In this document: in pieces, positions 34,345-42,829 of the stretch | How positions within the stretch are numbered: the stretch's first letter is position 1 | Layout of the letters: every line of letters starts with the position of its first letter | Assembly (NCBI GenBank): GCA_964398655.1 | Contig: CAYNNG010000006.1 | Span: 4,252 to 68,251 of the forward strand | Direction: 5' to 3' | From: SFFI01 sp964398655 | GTDB lineage: Bacteria > Bacillota > Clostridia > Saccharofermentanales > DTU023 | Length of the DNA stretch: 64,000 nucleotides | Translations under genes and position numbers: made by a program | Notes under the pieces: generated by a model | The model's database searches: none | Told to the model about the DNA's origin: nothing | What the model saw: the letters and a program-made list of their open reading frames with translations, nothing else

Positions 34345-34382
34345 GAGGACGTCCGCATACATCCATGCGACGTCCTTTTTTG
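34345..34382 (+). terminator. Terminator after tRNA-Phe
   Basis: AGGACGTC and GCAT pair with ATGC and GACGTCCT, followed by TTTTTT. Confidence 0.88.
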
Positions 34383-34539
34383 ATGGTCTGCGTAACAAAT
34401 TAGACCGCTTTAAGAACCGAACAGCAAGGAGGCAGCCTCAATTATGTCTCACGGTTTTGTCCCTACAGATAGGTAATATTTTGTGTCTTTGTGATGGGCA
34501 TAGAGTTTTCCCCTTGCGTCTGTAGAGCGCTACGCTTTT

Positions 34540-34603
34540 CCGCATTGAATTGACTTGATAGTTCCAATTCTCCGCATTGAATTGACTCGGTAGTTCCAAC
34601 TTC
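34540..34603. repeat. 32-bp tandem direct repeat, two copies
   Basis: CCGCATTGAATTGACT followed by (T/C)GRTAGTTCCAA at 34540-34571 is repeated with few changes at 34572-34603. The second copy runs into the ~208-bp repeat. Confidence 0.75.
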
Positions 34604-34799
34604 CCGGAATTTCTTAAAAGTTTGCAGGTTTTGCAGGGTGAGCTTATCTTGTTGTGGTCGGTTGTGCATAACACTGGCTTGTAGAATGAATATTTGTATA
34701 GAAAAGCCTGCACAACTTGCATATTTGCAAAAAGGCTGAGGCGTTGTAGGAAGAGGCGGTCATCGCACCTGCAAAAGCTGCAGATTCCGAAGAAAATCC
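34591..34799. repeat. ~208-bp flanking direct repeat, copy 1
   Basis: Begins TAGTTCCAACTT and ends CTGCAGATTCCGAAGAAAAT. Its outer parts are nearly identical to copy 2 at 35684-35892, and the middle (about 34640-34700) has diverged. It contains GGAATTTCTTAAAAGTTTGC, similar to the long form of the dispersed repeat, and several TTTGCAGG motifs in both orientations. Its stronger conservation at both ends suggests a non-autonomous mobile unit. Confidence 0.65.
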
Positions 34800-34878
34800 T
34801 GAGATATGAAATATATTAGCCCCCATTCGAACCCCTCGGCCACAAGTACACCAGCTCAAGCTATCTGCAAGAACCCCT

Positions 34879-34918
34879 AGCCCTGAAGTAGCCTCAAAAT
34901 CTACGTCAGGGCTTTTTC
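34879..34918 (+). terminator. Terminator-like hairpin before the ATPase relic
   Basis: AGCCCTGA pairs with TCAGGGCT with inner GTAG/CTAC, followed by TTTTTC. No intact gene precedes it; it may have ended a lost gene. Confidence 0.6.
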
Positions 34919-34923
34919 ATGCG

Positions 34924-35683
34924 TATATCCAGCGTCTTCATCTTAATTTTAGGTAAATTCCAGTCCAAGAGATTAAGCGGCTTGTAGACCTGAAAGATGA
35001 TCCGGGCCAATATATCTTGACCGGTTCGCAAACTTTTTCTTTGATGCAAAATGTGAGTGAAAGCCTGGCAGGCAGGGTCTGAATCATGGAGCTCAAGCCG
35101 CTCTCGACTCGAGAAATCTTGGATAAGCGCAAAGATAAACCTTTTAAGCCTTCAAGCGACCTGCTTAACGCGAAAATACCTGACATCAGCTACAGCGAAC
35201 TGTGGGAAATCATCCACCGGGGCTCTTTACCGGAATTGTACCGCAATCCTTCCTTGGACCCTGAAGCCTCCTATGTCTCTACCTATATTCAAAGAGATGT
35301 TAGACAAATAAGTGCTATAAAAGATTTAAATACCTTCAGCCGCTTCATCACAGTTTTAGCTGCACGTACCAGTCAAGAACTTAATTACGCCCACATCGCC
35401 TTAGAGGTAGGGGTAGATCAAAAAAGGAGTAATTAATTACCATATTTACTTTTACAGGGATAAGGATCAAAAAGAGATTGATATAATAATTGAAGATTAC
35501 GGTGTTCTTTACCCTATCGAAATCAAACAAGCCGCGCTTCCTAATTTGAAAATGGCTAGGCACATGTCAGTATTGGACAAAGCTCAGGGCTATACTCTAG
35601 GCATAAAGGCCATTCTCGCTCAGGTGGATCGGTATTATTTACTGGATGAGCATACCCTGGTTTGTCCCATTAAGGATATTTGA
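34924..35683 (+). pseudogene. DUF4143-type ATPase pseudogene
   Basis: Fragments in order: DPGQYILTGSQTFSLMQNVS then ESLAGRV, a TGA at 35080-35082 where relatives have a Gly codon (GRVGIMEL), then IMELKPLSTREILDK, ELWEIIHRGSLPELY, YVSTYIQRDVRQI and ITVLAARTSQELNY. A break near 35436 follows, and then the C-terminal nuclease-like part (YFYRDKDQKEIDIII, YPIEIKQAALPN, GIKAILAQVDRYYLLDEH). This is the AAA ATPase plus DUF4143 family common as accessory genes in anaerobes. The N-terminal Walker A region is missing, and an internal stretch before the last domain is deleted. AT-rich. The relic lies exactly between two copies of the ~208-bp repeat. Confidence 0.8.
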
Positions 35684-35892
35684 TAGTTCCAACTTTCCGG
35701 AATTTCTTAAAAGTTTGCAGGTTTTGCTGGGTTCAGTTGTCTCAGACAGCTATGCTATGCATAACATTGGTCTATTAAACGAATAATTGTAAACAAAACC
35801 TGCACAACCTGCATATTTGCAGGAAAGGCTGAGGCGTTGTAGGAAGAGGCGGTTATCGCACCTGCAAAAGCTGCAGATTCCGAAGAAAATCT
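35684..35892. repeat. ~208-bp flanking direct repeat, copy 2
   Basis: Starts at the base after the ATPase relic's stop codon (TGA 35681-35683), with TAGTTCCAACTTTCCGGAAT, and ends CTGCAGATTCCGAAGAAAAT. Same orientation as copy 1. Confidence 0.65.
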
Positions 35893-35935
35893 CCAAGCAT
35901 GGAGTAGGTGGCCTATTTTTTGCTCCACACCTAAG

Positions 35936-36010
35936 CGAATCTCGCTTGTTTGTAGTGCTCCTTGCCCCACCCCTTTGCGCATCTCGCTTGTTCGCCGTGC
36001 TCCTTGCCCC
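35936..36010. repeat. 33-bp direct repeat, two copies
   Basis: CGAATCTCGCTTGTTTGTAG and TGCTCCTTGCCCC (35936-35968) recur as CGCATCTCGCTTGTTCGCCG and TGCTCCTTGCCCC (35978-36010). They lie 90-160 bp before the transporter gene, in its probable promoter region. Confidence 0.75.
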
Positions 36011-36098
36011 TATAATTTACATGTAAGTTTAGCTTGCATGCTTGTTTTGCTTTGCGATGAGCATGGATGCTAGTTAAGCTTTATGAGGAGCATAGTTG

Positions 36099-37922
36099 AT
36101 GGATATTTTTAACTTTATAACTTTGGCCGGCGGCGTGGCAGTTTTCCTCTATGGTATTCACATCATGGGGGAGGGGCTTCAGGCCACGGCCTCCGATAAT
36201 TTGGAGCGCCTACTTTCCCGTTTAACCGGTACACTGCCTATGGCAGTGCTTTTGGGGGCAGCGGTCACGGCCATCATTCAATCTTCCTCGGCGACCACAG
36301 TTATGGTGGTTGGTCTGGTAAACTCCGGCATTATGAACTTGAACCAGGCGGTGGGCGTGATCATGGGGGCCAACATTGGTACGACGATCACGGCCTGGAT
36401 CCTCAGCCTCACGGGCCTGCAGGGCGATTCCTTTATTCTCCGCCTGCTCAACCCCTCGGGCTTTGCCCCCATTCTTGCGGTCATTGGTGTAATTTTCATT
36501 CTGGCCTCAAAGCGCGACAAGCGGGTCAGCCTGGGTACCGTGTTTTTCGGCTTTGGCCTCCTCATGATGGGCATGGAGGTCATGTCCTCCTCGATTGAGC
36601 CCCTCCAGCATTCGCCCCAATTCCAACGCCTATTTGTCATGTTTGAGAACCCCTTCCTGGGGGTCTTGGTTGGGGCGATTTTAACCGCGATTATTCAGTC
36701 TTCCTCGGCTTCTGTCGGTATTTTGCAGGCCCTGGCGGCTACCGGTCAGGTGACCTGGGCTTCCGCCATTCCCATTATCATGGGACAAAATATTGGTACC
36801 TGTATTACCGCCATCCTCTCGGCCATCGGGGCGAAGAAGAACGCCAAGCGGGCCGCGACGATCCACTTGCTCTTCAACGCCATCGGCAGCCTGTTCTTCA
36901 TGTTGGTCTTCTACGCCATCCACCTGCTCCGGCCCTTTGCCTTCCTGCAAGACGCCGTCCCCATGGCGGGTATCGCCCTCTTCCATACCACCTTTAACGT
37001 GGTGGTTACCGCCATGCTCCTGCCCTTTCACAACCAGCTGGTTAAGCTTTCTATCCTCCTGGTCCATGACAACCACGAGGAAGAAGACCATGAGGATGAC
37101 TTCCTCAAAGACGAGCGGGCTCAGCTGCTCAGCACCCTGGACCCTCGTTTCTTAGACACGCCGGGCTTTGCCTTAGGCCAAGCGACTAAGGCCATGAACG
37201 CCATGGCAGAGCTGACCTACGAGGGCTTCTCTATTGCCTGCAAAATGCTGCACAAGCCTACGGAGAAGCGCCTGGCCAAGGTCATCCGTCGGGAAAACCT
37301 CATCGATACCTTTGAAGACGAGCTGCAAACCTACCTCCTGCACTTGAGCCAGCGCCAGTTGGCGGATGATGACAGCATTAAACTTAATATCATGATGCAT
37401 TCCATTAATGACTTCGAACGCATCTCCGACCACACCGTCCATATCGCGGAGTCTTACCTCAAGCAAGTCCATGCGGACTCTGCCTTTTCGCCCGAAGCTC
37501 AGGAAGAGCTGGATATATTCATTAAGGCGGTCCAGGAGGTCTTGCAGGTCACCATTGAGTTTTTCGAAAATCGCGATGAGGGTAGGGGAGAGGAGATTGA
37601 AGCCTTGGAAGAGGTGATCGACAACCTCAACCTGGAGCTCCATGACCGGCATATTCAAAGATTAAAAGCCAACGCCTGCACCGTGGAAATGGGCTTTGTC
37701 TTTTCCGATATCTTGACGGCCATGGAAAGAATCTCTGACCACTGCGCCAACATCTCCTTCTATATTAATGATGTTCAAGATGGGTCTTACGACCGTCATG
37801 AGTACAAGATGCGGATTTCGCAAAACAGCGCGGAGTACCGGCGCTACTACCAAAATTTCCAAAGCAAATATCAACTGCCAGAGCTAGCCACCCTGTCGCA
37901 CCGAGGAGGACCGTATGAGTAA
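36099..37922 (+). CDS. Na/Pi cotransporter family protein with PhoU-like domain
   Basis: 607 residues from ATG 36099, 8 bp after GAGGAG. The N-terminal two thirds is a membrane domain with the two inverted QSSS repeats of the family: AIIQSSSATTVMVVGL (about residue 66) and AIIQSSSASVGILQAL (about 200), plus GANIGTTITAW and GQNIGTCITAIL. The C-terminal part (about 350-590) is a PhoU-like helical domain with NDFERISDHTVHIAE and AMERISDHCANIS, the metal-binding EXXXD type repeats. Bacterial members move phosphate, sodium-coupled; regulation by the PhoU part is inferred. It overlaps the next gene by 8 bp. Confidence 0.94.
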   Translation: MDIFNFITLAGGVAVFLYGIHIMGEGLQATASDNLERLLSRLTGTLPMAVLLGAAVTAIIQSSSATTVMVVGLVNSGIMNLNQAVGVIMGANIGTTITAWILSLTGLQGDSFILRLLNPSGFAPILAVIGVIFILASKRDKRVSLGTVFFGFGLLMMGMEVMSSSIEPLQHSPQFQRLFVMFENPFLGVLVGAILTAIIQSSSASVGILQALAATGQVTWASAIPIIMGQNIGTCITAILSAIGAKKNAKRAATIHLLFNAIGSLFFMLVFYAIHLLRPFAFLQDAVPMAGIALFHTTFNVVVTAMLLPFHNQLVKLSILLVHDNHEEEDHEDDFLKDERAQLLSTLDPRFLDTPGFALGQATKAMNAMAELTYEGFSIACKMLHKPTEKRLAKVIRRENLIDTFEDELQTYLLHLSQRQLADDDSIKLNIMMHSINDFERISDHTVHIAESYLKQVHADSAFSPEAQEELDIFIKAVQEVLQVTIEFFENRDEGRGEEIEALEEVIDNLNLELHDRHIQRLKANACTVEMGFVFSDILTAMERISDHCANISFYINDVQDGSYDRHEYKMRISQNSAEYRRYYQNFQSKYQLPELATLSHRGGPYE

Positions 37923-40185
37923 GGGAAATACGCAACATTTAGACCTTGACCTGCTGAGCCAAGATTTTGGCAACTGGTATCAAGATCCTGACCGCCTGGT
38001 CCAGGGCCGGATGTCCTCTGACCTCTACCCCTACCGGGCACTTTTTTCTCCCATCCAGGTTAACCACCTGCGCTTGAAAAACCGTCTGGTTATGGCCCCC
38101 ATGGGCAATATTAATATGTGTGACGAAAATGGCCGCCCCTCTCCGGAGATGGTGGCCTATTTTGCCGAAAGGGCCAAGGGAGGCGTGGGCCTCTTGACTT
38201 CCGGCCTCATCCCGGTTTCGCAAGGCCAGGATCCTTCCGTATTAGAGAAGGGTGATCTGACCTATTTCCCCCGCCTCTTGGGGTCCCGCACCTTCTTCTC
38301 GGGCTGGCGGGATATCGCTAACGCCTGCCATGCCCAAGGCGCCCACTTTTTCATTCAACTGACGGCGGGTCTGGGCCGGGTGGGCAACCCTGAATGCCTC
38401 ATGGTTCATAAGCGTTTGCCGGTGTCCGCCTCCTGGAACCCCAACTACTACCTGCCCTCCATTCCCTCGGCTCGCCTGTCGGACCGCAAGCTCAAGCAGA
38501 TTGTGAAAAACATGGGCCAAGCTGCGGCCGATGCCCAGGTTATGGGCCTCGACGGGGTTTACCTGCATGCCCACGAGGGCTACCTTATGGAGCAGATGGC
38601 CAACTCCGCCTTCAACCGCAGGAAGCTGGGCCGCTACGCTGATCCCCGCCGCTTCGGCCTGGAGATTGTGGAGGAAATCCGCCGCCGCGTGGGTCCCAAG
38701 TACCCCATCATGTTCCGCATCGACCTGTCTTTAGCCCTCAATGCTACCTATGGCGACCGCATGCAGAACAATAAAATCCTCAAGAAATTTCAAAATGAAC
38801 GCACGGTGGAGGAGACCCTGGCCTATATGAAGGACCTAGTCCAGGCGGGTGTCGACCTCTTTGACGTGGACCTGGGCTGCTACGATAACTGGTGGCTGCC
38901 CCATCCTCCCACCTTTATGCCCCCTGCTCCCTTTGTGGAAGTGGCTGCCACGGCGAAAAAATACTTCGCGGACCAGGGCATTAAATCGCAACAAGGTCTG
39001 GAAGTGCCCATCGTGGCGGTGGGTAAGCTAGGCAATCCTGACCTGGCAGAAGCCACCCTCCAGGGGGGCAAGGCTGACATGATCATGCTGGGCCGTCCGC
39101 TTTTGGCTGACCCCTACTGGCCGCAAAAGGCTTACGCGGGCCAGGTTACTGAGATCCGCCCCTGCATTGGCTGCCAGGATGCCTGTATTAACGAGTTTGT
39201 GGAAGGTGGGCGCCCCTATTGCACGGTCAATCCCCGCTGCTCCTTTGAAACGATTTATCCCCTCCACCCCGAGCCGGCCAGAGAGCCTAAGCGCGTGGGT
39301 GTGGTAGGGGCGGGGCCTGCCGGTTTGGAGGCGGCCCTTACCCTCTTAGACCGGGGCCACGACGTGACCCTTTATGACGCGGCCGACAAGCCCGGCGGCG
39401 TACTGCGCACGGTGGCCCTGGCGCCCAATAAGCTGGACCTGCTCAACCTCTTGACCTGGTATGAGCACCGCTTGGACAAGGCCCTGGCCAATCCTCATCT
39501 GCGCTATCTGCCTGGGACCATCGCTTCGGTCAGCCTCTTAGAGGACGAGCGCTACGACGCGATCCTTTGCGCGACTGGAGCCAAGGCCCGCCGCCTCCCT
39601 GTCCCCGGCGGCGATCTGGCGATTACAGGCCTGGAACTGGCACAAAATCCCAGCCTGGCCCAAGGCAAGAAAAATATCGTGATCGTGGGCGCGGGCTCGG
39701 TCGGAGTGGAGCTGGCCTTCCTCTTGGCCGATAATCCAGACTGCAAGGTCACCATCGTGGAAGCGACGCCCTATGTCATGAAGGGGGTCTGCACCGCTAA
39801 CCGCACTTACCTCATCCACTATTTAGAGAAAAAACCAGCCCAAATCCTGCTCTGCTCCCAGGTTAAGGAGATCACCGACCAAGAGGTTAAGATCCGCCGC
39901 AATGTCTCTAAGACCGTACCAGATCCCTGGGTAACTTGGACGCCCATCTTGCCCGACAATGTGGTTAACCCCTTGGCCAAGACTTTGGAAGAAGAATTTA
40001 AGGAAGAAAGTTTGCCGGCGGACCTGGTGGTTTTCGCGGTAGGTAATGAAAGACGGACCAGCCTGTACGACAGCCTGGTGGCAAACTACTGCGCTCCGGA
40101 AATTCACAAGCTGGGAGATGCCTTCCAGCCCGCCACCATAAAGCAGGCGATTCGGTCTGGCTACCGGCTGGCCTTGAGCATCTAG
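37915..40185 (+). CDS. Old-yellow-enzyme/2,4-dienoyl-CoA reductase-type FMN, FAD, Fe-S oxidoreductase
   Basis: 756 residues with AGGAGG before the ATG. The N-terminal FMN barrel (about 40-400) has YRALFSPIQVNHLRLKNRLV, VYLHAHEGYLMEQ and DMIMLGRPLLADPY. It is followed by the 4Fe-4S motif CIGCQDACI with later Cys at CTVNPRC. The C-terminal half has a first Rossmann motif GVVGAGPAGLEAAL (FAD) and a second VIVGAGSVGVELAF (NAD(P)H). This is the layout of 2,4-dienoyl-CoA reductase, 2-enoate reductase and bile-acid or trimethylamine relatives; the substrate is not readable. It is longer than E. coli FadH by about 80 residues, with an extended N terminus. Confidence 0.9.
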   Translation: MSKGNTQHLDLDLLSQDFGNWYQDPDRLVQGRMSSDLYPYRALFSPIQVNHLRLKNRLVMAPMGNINMCDENGRPSPEMVAYFAERAKGGVGLLTSGLIPVSQGQDPSVLEKGDLTYFPRLLGSRTFFSGWRDIANACHAQGAHFFIQLTAGLGRVGNPECLMVHKRLPVSASWNPNYYLPSIPSARLSDRKLKQIVKNMGQAAADAQVMGLDGVYLHAHEGYLMEQMANSAFNRRKLGRYADPRRFGLEIVEEIRRRVGPKYPIMFRIDLSLALNATYGDRMQNNKILKKFQNERTVEETLAYMKDLVQAGVDLFDVDLGCYDNWWLPHPPTFMPPAPFVEVAATAKKYFADQGIKSQQGLEVPIVAVGKLGNPDLAEATLQGGKADMIMLGRPLLADPYWPQKAYAGQVTEIRPCIGCQDACINEFVEGGRPYCTVNPRCSFETIYPLHPEPAREPKRVGVVGAGPAGLEAALTLLDRGHDVTLYDAADKPGGVLRTVALAPNKLDLLNLLTWYEHRLDKALANPHLRYLPGTIASVSLLEDERYDAILCATGAKARRLPVPGGDLAITGLELAQNPSLAQGKKNIVIVGAGSVGVELAFLLADNPDCKVTIVEATPYVMKGVCTANRTYLIHYLEKKPAQILLCSQVKEITDQEVKIRRNVSKTVPDPWVTWTPILPDNVVNPLAKTLEEEFKEESLPADLVVFAVGNERRTSLYDSLVANYCAPEIHKLGDAFQPATIKQAIRSGYRLALSI

Positions 40186-40294
40186 GCGCAGGCTTCAGGA
40201 AGGCCGCGCAGACCGCCGATGCCGTAGAGGCCGTGCAGGCCGCAGATGTCGTAGAGGCCACGCAGGCCGCCGATCGCGGAAAAGTGAGCTAGAT
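40186..40294 (+). repeat. Spacer with Ala-codon-like 27-bp repeats
   Basis: Between the oxidoreductase and the Gfo/Idh gene, near-copies of GATGCCGTAGAGGCCGTGCA recur (about 40214, 40244). One frame is open through it and reads ADAVEAVQAADVVEATQAAD, ending before the next start; it has no start codon of its own. It may be a lost C-terminal extension of the preceding gene. Confidence 0.4.
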
Positions 40295-41383
40295 ATGTCA
40301 GAAAACACCGCAGCACAAGTCCAGAAAATTATCCTCGCCGGGTCCGGCCGAGTGGCCAGGCACCATGTCCAGGCCATCTCCTACCAGGAGAAGAAGGGCC
40401 GCGCCCAGCTGGTGGCCATTTGCGGCCCCGACCAGGCTGGGGCCCAAGCCCTCCTGCAAGAACACTACAAGGGTGACCGCAGCCGTGTGGCCTATTACCC
40501 AGACTTAACTGCTGCCCTGGCCCAGGAAAAGGCAGACCTGGTGGCCATCGCTACGCCCTCGGGTACCCATAAAGACCTGGGCCTGGAAGCCCTCGCAGCG
40601 GGCTGCCATATCTTTGTAGAAAAACCCCTGGCCATGACCTACCAGGATGGCTTAGAGCTGGCCGAGGCCGCGGCTGCGGCCGGTAAGAAGCTGGCCCTGG
40701 GCCATAAATACCGTTACTTACCCTGCCTGGCAGACCTGGCCGCGGATATTCAAGCGGGTAAATTTGGCCAGGTCTATTACGGGTCCGTCATCCTGCGCTG
40801 GGGCCACGACCAAGCCTACTATGACCGCGCTCCCTGGATAGGGACGCGGGCGGCGGACGGCGGGGTAATTATGAACCAATCGGTCCATGCCTTTGACCTC
40901 CTGCGCTGGCTTATGGGCCTGGAGGACCAAGCCCTGCTGGACACGCGGGGCTTTACTTCGACCCAAAGCCATGTAATGGAATCGGAAGACCTGAGCCTAG
41001 GGGTCTTTAGCTTTGCCGGCGACCACTATATTTCTTACGAAGGAACCACCTCCAGCCAGCCCGACCGCCAGCAGGTTGAGCTCTTCATCTGCTGCGCCCA
41101 AGCCGATATTCGCGCCGGTATCATGGGCCATAAACCGCATTTATCCATCCGGTCCCAAGGTAAGGAACTGCGCCGACCTTACCTGCGCCGGTTTTTTTCT
41201 CAGCTGATCCGCCAGGAGGGCCTCAAAGGCCTGCAGGCCGCAAAAAATCCCCATATCGCAATTTATACAGACCTGCTCAAGGCTATCGCGGAAGACCGCG
41301 AGCCCCTGGCCTCCAGTCCGGCGGGCCTTTCCTCTCTGGAGATGGTGGAGGCCTTGTACCGGGCGTCAGGTATTATCGCGTGA
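40295..41383 (+). CDS. Gfo/Idh/MocA family oxidoreductase
   Basis: 362 residues. N-terminal NAD(P)-binding fold with ILAGSGRVARHHVQAI (GxGxxxxxH type), the ADLVAIATPSGTH turn and the hallmark EKPLAMT (about residues 110-116). The C-terminal substrate domain holds GGVIMNQSVHAFDLLRWLMG, with the His of the usual catalytic site. Family members oxidise sugars, inositols or related compounds; no substrate is evident from the neighbours. Ribosome site weak. 5 bp separate it from the pyrimidine phosphorylase region. Confidence 0.9.
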   Translation: MSENTAAQVQKIILAGSGRVARHHVQAISYQEKKGRAQLVAICGPDQAGAQALLQEHYKGDRSRVAYYPDLTAALAQEKADLVAIATPSGTHKDLGLEALAAGCHIFVEKPLAMTYQDGLELAEAAAAAGKKLALGHKYRYLPCLADLAADIQAGKFGQVYYGSVILRWGHDQAYYDRAPWIGTRAADGGVIMNQSVHAFDLLRWLMGLEDQALLDTRGFTSTQSHVMESEDLSLGVFSFAGDHYISYEGTTSSQPDRQQVELFICCAQADIRAGIMGHKPHLSIRSQGKELRRPYLRRFFSQLIRQEGLKGLQAAKNPHIAIYTDLLKAIAEDREPLASSPAGLSSLEMVEALYRASGIIA

Positions 41384-41396
41384 AGGAGTGCTTGCC

Positions 41397-42698
41397 ATGC
41401 GTTTTCTCGATTTGATTCTTAAGAAAAAAGCCGGCCAGGAGCTGACTACCGCAGAAATTAACTACTTTATCCAAGCCTACAGCGCAGATGAAATCCCGGA
41501 CTACCAGGTTTCCGCCCTGCTCATGGCGATCTGCTTCCAAGGTATGACCGATCGGGAAACCGCTGACCTCACCCTGGCTATGGCCCGGTCAGGCGACCAT
41601 TTGGACCTCTCCGCCATCCCCGGCATCAAGGTGGACAAACATTCGACGGGTGGGGTGGGCGACAAAACCAGCCTGATTGTGGGTCCCCTGGTGGCCTCTC
41701 TCGGGGTGCCAGTAGCCAAAATGTCCGGCCGCGGCCTCGGCCACACGGGCGGGACGATCGACAAGCTGGAATCCATTCCCGGCCTCACTACCAGCTTTGA
41801 CCTGCCGGACTTTATCCAGCAGGTCCGGGATATCCACTTAGCCATTGCGGGCCAAACCGCCCACCTGGCCCCTGCTGACAAGAAGCTCTACGCCTTGCGA
41901 GATGTCACAGGCACGGTGCAAAGCCCCGCCCTCATCGCGGCCTCCATCCTCTCCAAGAAAATTGCCGCAGGGGCAGACAAAGTTGTCTTTGATGTTAAAT
42001 GCGGGTCGGGAGCCTTCATGGAAAACCTAAAGGAGGCCCAACATCTGGGCCGCGTCATGTACAGCATTGGCCAAGCAGCTGGCCTGACGGTACACGCAAT
42101 TATTTCCAATATGGACCAGCCCTTGGGCCGCATGGTGGGCAACCGCTTGGAGGTCTACGAGGCCGTGCAGACCTTAAAGGGGCAGGGTCCCACAGACCTG
42201 CATGAACTTTGCCTGGCTCTCGCCGTGGAAATGGCCTTCCTGGCGGAGAAAGGCAGCAGGGAGGACCTCCGGGCCCAGCTGGAAGACAAGCTCCAGCTGG
42301 GCCAAGCCTTGGCCAAGCTCCAGGAGATGGTGGAGGCCCAGGGGGGCGACAGCTCCTATCTGACCGACCCCGACCAGCTCCTGCCCGCTACATATACTGC
42401 CGACTTTTTGGCCCCGGAGGCTGGCTACTTGCAAGCCATGAACTGCCAGCTGGTAGGTGAAGCCTCCGGCCTCTTAGGCGCCGGCCGGGCCAAATTAGAT
42501 GATGTCATTGATCCCACGGCCGGCCTGATTTTCGACCATAAGGTAGGAGCCAAGCTGGCTAAGGGCGACCGCATCTGCCGCTTGCAATCCTCCAGTGTCC
42601 AGGACTTTGGCCCCGCCCTGGCCAAGTTGGAAGCTGCCCTGACCCTGGGCAGCCAAGCGCCGGAACCCACCCCGATCATTCTGGACCATATTTATTGA
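41397..42698 (+). CDS. pdp: Pyrimidine-nucleoside phosphorylase
   Basis: 433 residues from ATG 41397, 8 bp after AAGGAG. It cleaves uridine, deoxyuridine and thymidine with phosphate to base and (deoxy)ribose-1-phosphate. Seen are VDKHSTGGVGDKTSLI (phosphate and nucleoside site), KMSGRGLGHTGGTIDKLESI, the YALRDVTGTV block, KIAAGADKVVFDVKCGSGAF and GRAKLDDVIDPTAGL. Length matches bacterial Pdp and DeoA; the short C terminus fits either. It ends the run starting with the Na/Pi transporter. A DeoA-type thymidine phosphorylase cannot be excluded. Confidence 0.92.
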   Translation: MRFLDLILKKKAGQELTTAEINYFIQAYSADEIPDYQVSALLMAICFQGMTDRETADLTLAMARSGDHLDLSAIPGIKVDKHSTGGVGDKTSLIVGPLVASLGVPVAKMSGRGLGHTGGTIDKLESIPGLTTSFDLPDFIQQVRDIHLAIAGQTAHLAPADKKLYALRDVTGTVQSPALIAASILSKKIAAGADKVVFDVKCGSGAFMENLKEAQHLGRVMYSIGQAAGLTVHAIISNMDQPLGRMVGNRLEVYEAVQTLKGQGPTDLHELCLALAVEMAFLAEKGSREDLRAQLEDKLQLGQALAKLQEMVEAQGGDSSYLTDPDQLLPATYTADFLAPEAGYLQAMNCQLVGEASGLLGAGRAKLDDVIDPTAGLIFDHKVGAKLAKGDRICRLQSSSVQDFGPALAKLEAALTLGSQAPEPTPIILDHIY

Positions 42699-42829
42699 CG
42701 GTATTTGACTGATTGGTGCTGGCAAAAGGGGAAAGCAAACTGTTAGAATCAATTTTATAACCTAATTCCGAAGTGGACCGGACCTAGGCCGCGCTCAGGC
42801 CTTGGTCCCGAATTTTAGAAAGGTGTTCC

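Noticed and set aside
3004..35082. Reassigned stop codons: in-frame TAG in feoB copy 2, TAA in the anti-sigma gene, TAG and TAA in the ABC permeases, TGA in place of Gly in the ATPase relic
   Set aside because: All three stop codons are involved, and the same codons end many intact genes in the window (for example TGA, TAG and TAA at gene ends from 37 to 62 kb). Loss of function or sequence error explains them better than recoding.
34591..35892. Insertion sequence with its transposase
   Set aside because: The flanking repeats are real, but no transposase frame is found between or in them; the cargo is a DUF4143 ATPase relic.
40295..42698. Inositol or sialic acid catabolic operon
   Set aside because: The Gfo/Idh protein and nucleoside phosphorylase alone do not define such a pathway, and no other catabolic gene is adjacent.
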